From contig JAEWTL010000062.1 in assembly GCA_023459495.1 (NCBI GenBank), forward strand, positions 1 through 64,000: DNA of 64,000 nt. Direction: 5' to 3'. Both the position numbers and the translations under genes were made by a program. Below the pieces are notes generated by a model. That model made no database searches and was not told the DNA's origin. It was given only the letters and a program-made list of their open reading frames with translations. Source of the stretch: Bacillota bacterium. GTDB taxonomy: Bacteria; Bacillota; Clostridia; Christensenellales; SZUA-584. Of this stretch, positions 51,570-58,782 are shown one piece after another; position 1 is the first letter of the stretch; each line of letters begins with the position of its first letter.

Positions 51570-52349
51570 CTACTCCCTCCTGAATAAATCGGATGTTTTA
51601 ATATGCGGATTGATATACCTTTGCCTGCCGCAGGTTGTTTTTCCGTACTGTATTGCCTGAGCTGGGCAAGCATGGATGCACGCCAGACATTGCTGACAGC
51701 GGTGCTGCCACACAGGGTGGCCGTCCGCGATTATTATGTTTTCCACGGGACATACCCTGGCGCAAGCGCCGCAGCTATTGCAGGTTTGCTCGCTCCAAAA
51801 GTTTCGGTCAGCGCTTTCAAACGTTCTGGTCAGCAAGAAATGAAGCCAGTCCGTCAAAAAGACCCTTTCGGTAAATGAGGCTCTGGGGAGTGTCTCCTGC
51901 CTGCCCTCAACCGCCTGCACGATTTCGATTATCCTTTTGTCGCAAGCGGTCAGTTTGCAGTCCCGAATGTGCGCAGACTCGATATCGTAAAAAATAATGT
52001 TATTCCCCGGCATCGGCACGCCAAATCCCGCTGAAAGCTTCATGCCGCATTTCAACATTTTCCGCCGCAGTTGGCCAATCGCATCGCCCGGCTGTGATTT
52101 ATACGTTGCGACGGCGAAAAAATACTTGCCGTTGACATCGCCCTTTGATCTCTCAATAAATTGCGCCACCGCTTTGGGCATTCCCCATAGATATACAGGA
52201 AATACGATACCGATCACCGGAGCCGACAAATTGGTATCCATGTTATCTGAAATCGGCCTGAGCGAGGAATCGGCCATGAGCGACGACAGGCTGCGCGCAA
52301 CGTGCAACGAGTTTCCGGTTCCGGTAAAGTAGTAAATGATTGCTTTCAT
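51570..52349 (-). CDS. EFR1-type flavodoxin/ferredoxin fusion protein
   Basis: 259 residues. N-terminal flavodoxin-like domain with FMN loop YYFTGTGNSLHVA and PVYLWGMPKAV; C-terminal domain with two [4Fe-4S] motifs, CNSCGACARVCP and CQQCLACIHACP. EFR1 proteins are electron carriers or reductases of anaerobes with uncharacterised partners. ATG 52349 after GGAGGGG. Convergent with the aminopeptidase and divergent from an HxlR regulator that probably controls it. Confidence 0.87.
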   Translation of the reverse strand: MKAIIYYFTGTGNSLHVARSLSSLMADSSLRPISDNMDTNLSAPVIGIVFPVYLWGMPKAVAQFIERSKGDVNGKYFFAVATYKSQPGDAIGQLRRKMLKCGMKLSAGFGVPMPGNNIIFYDIESAHIRDCKLTACDKRIIEIVQAVEGRQETLPRASFTERVFLTDWLHFLLTRTFESADRNFWSEQTCNSCGACARVCPVENIIIADGHPVWQHRCQQCLACIHACPAQAIQYGKTTCGRQRYINPHIKTSDLFRRE

Positions 52350-52484
52350 GTTTTCCCCTCCATGTCTGGACAATTCCATATTTTTATATATAATTATAGT
52401 AGCACGTATAATCAATTTTGGAAGTACGCACTATTTTGTAATATACTATCCGATTGGAGAGCGTCTACTATTATGGAGATCAAT

Positions 52485-52820
52485 ATGCAGGGGAACCATA
52501 TCTGCCCTATCGAATACACGTTGAATACTATCGGCGGGAAATGGAAGCTGCTGATACTTTATCATCTGATGATCGATAAAGTGAAGCGTTATGGAGAGTT
52601 GAAGCGCTGCATTAACGGAATCACGCATAAAATGTTGAGCGCACAGCTTAAAGAGCTGGAAAGTGGAGGTATTATTAAGCGAAAGGAATACCCTCAGATT
52701 CCGCCGAAAGTTGAATACTCCCTGTCAGAAAAAGGCGCAACTCTGCTGCCGATTCTGGGCATGATGTATGAATGGGGAGAAAAGAACATAGAGCAAGACA
52801 GAAACGCGAAGTTTCAGTAA
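52485..52820 (+). CDS. HxlR-family transcriptional regulator
   Basis: 111 residues. Winged-helix HxlR domain: Cys near the start (NHICPIEYTLNTIGGKWKLL), RYGELKRCINGITHKMLSAQ, LKELESGGIIKRKEYPQIPP. HxlR proteins often sense redox or aldehyde stress through that cysteine and control divergent oxidoreductase genes, which fits its EFR1 neighbour. ATG 52485 has GGAG six bases before it; ATG 52473 is an alternative. TTGGAA-18-TATACT upstream is a possible promoter. Confidence 0.87.
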   Translation: MQGNHICPIEYTLNTIGGKWKLLILYHLMIDKVKRYGELKRCINGITHKMLSAQLKELESGGIIKRKEYPQIPPKVEYSLSEKGATLLPILGMMYEWGEKNIEQDRNAKFQ

Positions 52821-52890
52821 TAAGTTGAGCCGTATCGTTTTTATATCCCAGTCAAACGGCGTGAATCGGGAGGACGTCAACTCATTGCAG

Positions 52891-52935
52891 GAAGGGGTAT
52901 TCATACCAGAGAAACTAAAGCCGCTGAACCGGTAA
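52891..52935 (+). pseudogene. Remnant copy of the aminopeptidase C-terminus
   Basis: Encodes GVFIPEKLKPLNR and a stop. The intact aminopeptidase ends GLFVPEELKPLNP and a stop; AAAGCCGCTGAACC is identical in both. No more of the gene is visible upstream in any frame. The EFR1/HxlR pair lies exactly between the intact gene and this remnant. Confidence 0.6.
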
Positions 52936-52947
52936 TCTTCAGCATAA

Positions 52948-52979
52948 AAGAGGGACGGTTTAATAAAAGCCGTCCCTTT
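52948..52979. terminator. Bidirectional terminator after the remnant
   Basis: AGGGACGG-tttaataaaa-GCCGTCCCT with TTTA on the plus strand and TTTTAT on the minus strand. Probably the old terminator of the aminopeptidase; it also ends the leftward XRE gene. Confidence 0.8.
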
Positions 52980-53013
52980 ATATTCTTGTCGCCACAAATA
53001 ATCGTCAACGCCT

Positions 53014-53976
53014 TTATTTTTCTTTTCGCAGGGCAGCGGATATAGCCGTGAAAACCAATGCTGCGATGGGCCAAACGATCCATGTGATATGCCAATCGTT
53101 TGAAATAAAACTCCATCCTAAATACACCGCGACGACGATCGGCCAGTAGATGCCCCCAAACTTTGAATGCCTCTTACTATTCTCTTTTTGTTCCATATCA
53201 AATTCTCCTTCCGACAGGAGCTGATCATAGCTGGCCTTTACCATGCCAGCGATGATTAAAAGAAATGACGCGATGGACAGAATCCCCAGCAGCAGCGCAA
53301 CCATGAGAATATACATCATGTCGGATGCTCCGATGATACCGCTGACGATCAGCGGAACCGCGCACAGTACACACAGAATTACGCCGATAACGGTACACAG
53401 CAGATATCGTTTTTCAAAAGCCGCCCGCCGCTCCTTCACGATACCCGCCACGCCATAATCAAGTTCAAAATCGGTGCGCTCCAGATATTTAAAGCGTTTC
53501 ATCTTCTCACCGCCGATGATAAATATGGCAACTGCCGCCGCAATCAACACCAGCAGTGCAACAACGCCCACGCCGATTCCCAACTCTTCTGAAATCATAT
53601 TGGCTTCCATCATTCCGGCAAACAGAATTAACAGAACCGGAGACAGGATACAAAGCATTACACCAAAAGCCGTCTGCCTTGCATGGACAGCTTTGCTCCT
53701 CAAAAAGTCGCTCGCCTCCTGCAGAGAAACGTGAGTCCGGTTATCAATTTCATCTGACCCGGAATACTCTGTCTTTTCAATATCATCCTTTAGCAGGTAA
53801 TCGGTAGTGACCCCAAAAATCTTTGCCATCTCCAGTATTTTATTAATATCCGGTATGGCCGCGGCGCTTTCCCATTTTGATATTGATTGCCGGGATACGT
53901 TCATCTTTTCCGCCAGTTCTTCCTGAGACCAACCGTTGTTCTTCCTCAGCGCCAAAATTTTATCAGCTAAAATCAT
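53014..53976 (-). CDS. XRE-family regulator with a membrane domain
   Basis: 320 residues. N-terminal helix-turn-helix (LADKILALRKNNGWSQEELA, EKMNVSRQSISKWESAAAIP, FGVTTDYLLKDD), then at least six membrane helices in three groups (about 108-160, 194-250 and 280-318). Membrane-tethered XRE regulators of this layout are common in Clostridia and are thought to sense envelope stress; target unknown. ATG 53976 is preferred over 53982 because it is the right distance from AGGGG. Confidence 0.87.
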   Translation of the reverse strand: MILADKILALRKNNGWSQEELAEKMNVSRQSISKWESAAAIPDINKILEMAKIFGVTTDYLLKDDIEKTEYSGSDEIDNRTHVSLQEASDFLRSKAVHARQTAFGVMLCILSPVLLILFAGMMEANMISEELGIGVGVVALLVLIAAAVAIFIIGGEKMKRFKYLERTDFELDYGVAGIVKERRAAFEKRYLLCTVIGVILCVLCAVPLIVSGIIGASDMMYILMVALLLGILSIASFLLIIAGMVKASYDQLLSEGEFDMEQKENSKRHSKFGGIYWPIVVAVYLGWSFISNDWHITWIVWPIAALVFTAISAALRKEK

Positions 53977-54532
53977 TTTCATTTCCCCTGTTCAATAATG
54001 GTTTATTCGCGATCGCAAGAAGATCATAGCAACTTCTTTGGTTGCACACCATCAATCCGACTTGAAAATTCCGCAACCAGGAGTTGCATTTATCAAAAGT
54101 GATAAAAATGAGCTGCTTTTCTCTCTTCATCCTGCCCATTTCTCCCGCGTAAATTTAAGACGGCATAAACTTATCGTCAACTCTACCTTTCCGGGCATCA
54201 TTCGTAAATTTGTTAACTATGATTATACTGAGTTCTTAACGAATTTGAAAGCAGCTTAAAACATCTTTAATAAGTCACAAAAGACCGGATCGACTTTTCT
54301 GTGATTTTGAAATTACCCGCGTGATCAATCATATCGTTAATAAATGCACAATGCAGGAAAATCAAATACCGTATCGAAATAAATAAGCATATCCGAGACA
54401 AACAACCAAAGACGGCCGTAAAGCCGTATCATATGGTCAAGGAAGCGTAGGGTGTGCATTGCTTTTAGTTGTCGTCTCAAAAAAGGTTCTTGTCCGGATA
54501 AATATGCACCGGAAATGCAAGGAGGTTACAGC
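53977..54532. other. AT-rich intergenic region
   Basis: About 555 bases. A 73-codon frame at 54,038-54,259 has no ribosome-binding site and no family resemblance. A small hairpin GACGGC-cgtaaa-GCCGT lies near 54,411. Nothing else recognised. Confidence 0.5.
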
Positions 54533-54751
54533 ATGCTTGACATTACGAGAAGGAATTTTCATGAAGCTGGCCAGAGCTACAATTATGAGCTGGCGGACGG
54601 AACCAGGCTGCAACACAAGAGCTGGAACGGCGAAGGTTTCCTGCTCGGCGACGTACTCTACGTGCCGGTGGAGAACCCGCATCCGCTCGATCATTACGGT
54701 GAGCCCGACTATTACGACGTGATCGGGTTTGTAGAAAAACACCTGAACTAA
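54533..54751 (+). CDS. Small hypothetical protein
   Basis: 72 residues, acidic and aromatic, soluble (LDITRRNFHEAGQSYNYELA, GEPDYYDVIGFVEKHLN). No family recognised. AGGAGG stands seven bases before the ATG, and a strong terminator follows. Confidence 0.6.
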   Translation: MLDITRRNFHEAGQSYNYELADGTRLQHKSWNGEGFLLGDVLYVPVENPHPLDHYGEPDYYDVIGFVEKHLN

Positions 54752-54810
54752 ACGCAGAGAGGCCGGGGGCAAAGGACACTTTCTTCTGTTTAAGATTTTT
54801 TAGCAGAAAA

Positions 54811-54847
54811 TAAAACGGGGCAGGATTCGGCATGGTTTCCTGCCCTG
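54811..54847. terminator. Bidirectional terminator
   Basis: GGGGCAGG-attcggcatggttt-CCTGCCCT; T run TTTTATTTT on the minus strand and TGTTATTAT on the plus strand. Serves the converging small gene and the PPOX gene. Confidence 0.75.
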
Positions 54848-54865
54848 TTATTATCTCGGCTTTCA

Positions 54866-55327
54866 TTATACAATTACCGTGTCGTAAACCTCCCGCCGAT
54901 ATCTCCGCTCGGCAAAATCATAATAATCGCGGCAGGGTTCCCCATTCTCGTAGTTCCATACCGTAACTTTATCCGGGATGACTTCAAATACCCGCTCGCC
55001 CGGCATGTGGGAATACCTTTTGTACGAGCCCTCGTAATGCTTTTTGAACAGTTCCAGAAAAAAGCGGTTGTGATCGTCCATCGGATGCCCGGTCGCCCGG
55101 CACATCCCCTCGACCTGATAGTTCTGAAAGCAGAGCGCCACGCGCGGATTCACCGCAATCTGCTCCGCTTTAGTCATTGCGATATCCGTCTGAAAATAAA
55201 ACCTGCCGCTGTATATGATGACACTCATCGACCGCGCAGTGGCCGCATCGTCAGCGCTGGTTGCCAGCACCATGATCCTGCTCTCGCCCAAATCGCGGAA
55301 CAGCGCCGCTGCCTTTTCCTCAAACAC
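54866..55327 (-). CDS. Pyridoxamine 5'-phosphate oxidase-family protein
   Basis: 153 residues. Split-barrel flavin-binding fold: RIMVLATSADDAATARSMSV, GRFYFQTDIAMTKAEQIAVN, VALCFQNYQVEGMCRATG. Family members bind FMN, F420 or heme and reduce small molecules; exact role unknown. GTG start with TAGGAGG eight bases upstream. Twelve bases after comF-like gene, so the third gene of the recD2 operon. Confidence 0.85.
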   Translation of the reverse strand: MFEEKAAALFRDLGESRIMVLATSADDAATARSMSVIIYSGRFYFQTDIAMTKAEQIAVNPRVALCFQNYQVEGMCRATGHPMDDHNRFFLELFKKHYEGSYKRYSHMPGERVFEVIPDKVTVWNYENGEPCRDYYDFAERRYRREVYDTVIV

Positions 55328-55339
55328 GGATATGTCCTC

Positions 55340-56002
55340 CTACCTTCTGTCCGTAAACCTGCCCGCCTTCTCCTTCGCCCGCGCGAACGTGAGCAGCGTG
55401 ACGCTTTGTGCTCCGGCCATCATCAGCGCCTGCGCGCAGGCTACCGCCGTGGCACCGGTGGTCAGCACGTCGTCGATGAGCAGCGCGCGGCCACAGAGCC
55501 GAGAAGCAGGTACAAATGCCCCCTGCATATTCTCCCGGCGCTGTTCCCGGTTCAGCTTTGTCTGTGTCCGGGTGTTGCGCACGCGGGCTGCGCCGACGAT
55601 GAACGACACGCCCAGCTCCTGTGCGATATGCCGCGCCAGCAGTTCCGCCTGATCGAATCCGCGTGCTTTGCGGCGCTTCTCGTGCAGCGGTACATGGCAC
55701 ACCGCATCAAAGCTGCCCATCTGCCGCGCAGCAGCAGCCATCCGGTCACCCATAAAATTGCTGAGCCAGCGCTTGTCGCTGTACTTGTATCCGCGCACGA
55801 CGCGCGCTGCCAGGCCGTCGTACCAAAAAAGCGAATAGGCAGGTATGCCGCAACCCTGCACCCACCCATTCTCCGGCACGGAAAGTTCCGCCGCGCATTT
55901 GGGGCACAGACTGTCCTTCGCACCCTTTTCCACGCCGCACCCCACGCACTTAGGGATATAGGGGAACAGCGCGTCCAGCAGACGCGTTAGCCAGCCGCTC
56001 AT
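55340..56002 (-). CDS. ComF-family phosphoribosyltransferase-like protein
   Basis: 220 residues. N-terminal four-cysteine zinc site (CVGCGVEKGAKDSLCPKC) and a PRTase domain with the PRPP loop ALLIDDVLTTGATAVACAQAL and VPLHEKRRKARGFDQAELLA. ComF supports DNA uptake in Bacillus, with phosphoribosyltransferase chemistry unproven. Its ATG overlaps the recD2 stop (ATGA). Confidence 0.9.
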   Translation of the reverse strand: MSGWLTRLLDALFPYIPKCVGCGVEKGAKDSLCPKCAAELSVPENGWVQGCGIPAYSLFWYDGLAARVVRGYKYSDKRWLSNFMGDRMAAAARQMGSFDAVCHVPLHEKRRKARGFDQAELLARHIAQELGVSFIVGAARVRNTRTQTKLNREQRRENMQGAFVPASRLCGRALLIDDVLTTGATAVACAQALMMAGAQSVTLLTFARAKEKAGRFTDRR

Positions 56003-58227
56003 CCGCTCGCCCCCAGCACCTCGCCGATTTCGCGCAGCTCGTGGTCCAAAGTCGTATAGCGTCCCATGATGCGGTTGTTTTGCACCATGGCCTCCACGGC
56101 CTCCTTCCGGCCGATGATGATGACCTTCTCCATCGCGCGGGTGAGCGCGGTGTAAAACAGGTTGCGGGAGAGGAAGCGTCCGCCGCCCGAAAGCAGCGGC
56201 AGGATGACAACCGGAAACTCGCTGCCCTGAGACTTATGTACCGTCACCGCGTACGCGTGCTCAATCTGCTCCAGCTCCGGATACGCGTACGCCGCGTCGC
56301 GGTTGTTGTCAAAGCGGATTGTAACCTCCCTCACGTCGGTGTCGATGGACATGATACGCCCAAGGTCACCGTTGAACACGCCCATGCCGCGGTTGTACAT
56401 CTGCAGGCCGTCGGCATAATACCACTCCATGCCGTAGTTATTGCGCGTCTGCATTACCTTGTCGCCTTCGCGGAACAGCGTATCGCCCACCTGCACCTCA
56501 TGGCGGGATACAAGGCGCGGATTCAGCAGCTCACGCAGCTCCATGTTGAGGTTGTACACACCAAGCAGGCCCTTTTTGACCGGGGATAAAATCTGCACCT
56601 GCTCCAGCACGTCGTATTTTTCGGGCAGCTCGCCCTGTGTCAACAGCTTTTTAAGCCGGTCGATCACGCCCTCTGGCTGGGTCTCCGGGATAAAGATGAA
56701 GTCCCCGGTGGAATACAGCTCCGGATTTTCGCCGCGGTTGACGCGGTGGGCATTTTCGACGATGGTGCCGCCCTCGCGCTGGCGGTAGAACTTTGTGAGG
56801 TGGGATACGGGAAAAAGTTCGCTGGCGATGATATCGCGCAGCACGTTGCCCGCCCCGACGGAGGGCAGCTGGTCCGCATCGCCCACGATAACGAGCCGCG
56901 CGCCGGTCGGCAGCGCCCGCAGCAGGGACCGCATCAGGAAGATGTCGATCATGGAGGCCTCGTCCACGATGACCGCCTCGGCCTCAAGCGGGTTATCCTC
57001 GTTGCGGATGAAGCGCGCTTCGCTGAAGAAGTTTTCGTCCTCGCCCACGCCGTATTCCAGCAGCCGATGGATGGTGCTGGCCGCGCGACCCGTAGACTGC
57101 TCGATACGCTTGGCTGCCCGGCCTGTGGGCGCACACAGCGCGGTGGTTACGCCGCTCTGCTCAAAGATGGATATGATGGCTTTGATGATGGTGGTTTTGC
57201 CCGTACCCGGGCCGCCCGTAATCACTGAAACCTGAGAGGAAAGCGCCATCAGCACGGCCCGCTCCTGCTCCTCGGAGAGTGCCACGTCGCCGATGTAGCG
57301 CTCGTATGACAACACCGCGTCCCGTATGGATACGCGCGGCGCGCTGCGAGACAGCATGTACAGCCGCTGCGCCACGTCAGTTTCGGTAATGTAGGCCATC
57401 ATATGGAACACAGCGGGCGTGTTTTTGACGAACTTCTGCGCGATCTGGTCGGTCAGCGTGAGAGAGGCAATACGCGTTTCCACCAGCTCCTCGGAAACGC
57501 CCATCATCAGCGCCGCCCGGCGAATCAATTCATAACGCGGCAGGCAGGTATGCCCTTCGTTCATGGCGGTCATCAACTCGTGGCGGATGCCCATGTCGAT
57601 GCGGTAATCCGAGGTCGGTTCCACGCCAATCACCGAAGCGATGCGGTCCGCGCGTTCAAAGCCAATGCCCGAGATATCGTCGATCATGCGGTAGGGGTTT
57701 TCGCGGATCAGTGTGGGCGCCGCCGCGCCATAGCGCTCAAAAGCACGCAGCGCCTGCCGCACCGAAAGTCCGAGGCTCTGCAGATCGATGATGACCTGCT
57801 TGACGCCGACATGCTCCATAAAGCTTTCGTTGATGCTCTCGGCCAGCTTTTTGCTCACGCCTTTCACCCCGGCCAATAGCTCCGGAGTGTTTTCGATCAC
57901 ATCGAAGGTCTCAGTCCCAAAGCTGTCCACAATGCGCGTTGCCAGCCCTTCGCCCACACCCTTGATGAGTCCGCTTCCAAGAAACAACCGGATGGACTCG
58001 GTCGTGTTGGGCAGCCGCGTTTCCACCGAGGTCACGGAAAACTGCCGTCCATACATGCGGTGCTCCGTCCACGCGCCAAACAGGCGCACAAACTCGCCCT
58101 CGTGGATGTGCGGCAGGCAGCCCACGGCGGTCGTGAGTGAACCGTTAAAGTCCACCTCCATCACCGTCCAGCCGTTCTCGTCGTTGCGGAACACGATGGT
58201 TAAAACCGTTCCTTCGATGCTCGTCAT
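55999..58227 (-). CDS. recD2: RecD2-type SF1 DNA helicase
   Basis: 742 residues. Domain order: OB-like N-terminus, helix-hairpin-helix repeats (about 80-200), a RecA-like motor with Walker A GGPGTGKTT at 338-346, VIVDEASMIDI, QLPSVGAGNVLRDI, and a C-terminal motif YAVTVHKSQGSEFPVVILPL. It is the RecBC-independent 5'-3' helicase of Firmicutes with roles in mismatch and fork repair. The promoter's -10 box ends six bases before the ATG and no ribosome-binding site is present, so the mRNA is probably leaderless. First of an operon with the ComF and PPOX genes. Confidence 0.95.
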   Translation of the reverse strand: MTSIEGTVLTIVFRNDENGWTVMEVDFNGSLTTAVGCLPHIHEGEFVRLFGAWTEHRMYGRQFSVTSVETRLPNTTESIRLFLGSGLIKGVGEGLATRIVDSFGTETFDVIENTPELLAGVKGVSKKLAESINESFMEHVGVKQVIIDLQSLGLSVRQALRAFERYGAAAPTLIRENPYRMIDDISGIGFERADRIASVIGVEPTSDYRIDMGIRHELMTAMNEGHTCLPRYELIRRAALMMGVSEELVETRIASLTLTDQIAQKFVKNTPAVFHMMAYITETDVAQRLYMLSRSAPRVSIRDAVLSYERYIGDVALSEEQERAVLMALSSQVSVITGGPGTGKTTIIKAIISIFEQSGVTTALCAPTGRAAKRIEQSTGRAASTIHRLLEYGVGEDENFFSEARFIRNEDNPLEAEAVIVDEASMIDIFLMRSLLRALPTGARLVIVGDADQLPSVGAGNVLRDIIASELFPVSHLTKFYRQREGGTIVENAHRVNRGENPELYSTGDFIFIPETQPEGVIDRLKKLLTQGELPEKYDVLEQVQILSPVKKGLLGVYNLNMELRELLNPRLVSRHEVQVGDTLFREGDKVMQTRNNYGMEWYYADGLQMYNRGMGVFNGDLGRIMSIDTDVREVTIRFDNNRDAAYAYPELEQIEHAYAVTVHKSQGSEFPVVILPLLSGGGRFLSRNLFYTALTRAMEKVIIIGRKEAVEAMVQNNRIMGRYTTLDHELREIGEVLGASG

Positions 58228-58262
58228 AGCGCCATTTTACCACACGAACAAAGGTTTGTGTA
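58228..58262 (-). promoter_or_regulatory. recD2 promoter, apparently giving a leaderless mRNA
   Basis: TACACA (58257-58262), 17-base spacer, TAAAAT (58234-58239) on the minus strand. Seven bases past the -10 is the A of the ATG at 58227. Same geometry as the apbE promoter. Confidence 0.6.
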
Positions 58263-58326
58263 TAATTCCCATAGAAAATCGCACAAACCTATAGATAATA
58301 AACAATCTATCTAAATTAGATGTAAA

Positions 58327-58506
58327 ATGTTATGGTCTTGGCTCTTAAAAAGGGGAATAAGCGTGGTTCTTTATTCTGGCGGCTATTTCATTGCAAGAAA
58401 AAACTCTACATCCAAAAATGATTACGTGTCTCAAAATTATTACTCAGCAAGCGCTTGTATCAACGATAGTAGTATATATGCTGTCCTAAGAACCACCCAA
58501 TTTTAG
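58327..58506 (+). CDS. Possible small AT-rich ORF
   Basis: 59 codons from ATG 58327 (or a shorter form from GTG 58363, which has AAGGGG seven bases upstream), ending at TAG 58504. The N-terminus is hydrophobic (WSWLLKRGISVVLYSGGYF). No family resemblance; it may be a gene remnant in the AT-rich gap of about 555 bases before the protease gene. The rest of the gap, apart from the promoter near 58,700, shows nothing. Confidence 0.2.
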   Translation: MLWSWLLKRGISVVLYSGGYFIARKNSTSKNDYVSQNYYSASACINDSSIYAVLRTTQF

Positions 58507-58689
58507 TTGGAAAGGGTTTATAAATAATTTCCTGTAGTTTTATACTTTTTATAAAAATATAGATTATTTAACCTCTCAGGTCCATTCGGTCACGCTTTTA
58601 AAAAAGTAAACTTCTGTGTTTATTACATCTTAAGCAAAAGCGCTTTTTGGGCTTATGTGAGCTGATTTTCGGACAATATATTCTTATAA

Positions 58690-58718
58690 TTGTAAAATAA
58701 TAAAACAAGTGATAATAT
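58690..58718 (+). promoter_or_regulatory. Promoter of the protease-pseudokinase gene
   Basis: TTGTAA, 17-base spacer, TAATAT in very AT-rich DNA; about 58 bases of leader. Confidence 0.5.
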
Positions 58719-58782
58719 ATTTATGCTAATACTACATATTTCAACAAAAAACGCATGAGATTATTTGGTGCAGGAGAGTCAA

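Noticed and set aside
54038..54259. 73-codon AT-rich frame
   Set aside because: No ribosome-binding site, no recognisable family and unconvincing start; kept only as part of the intergenic description.
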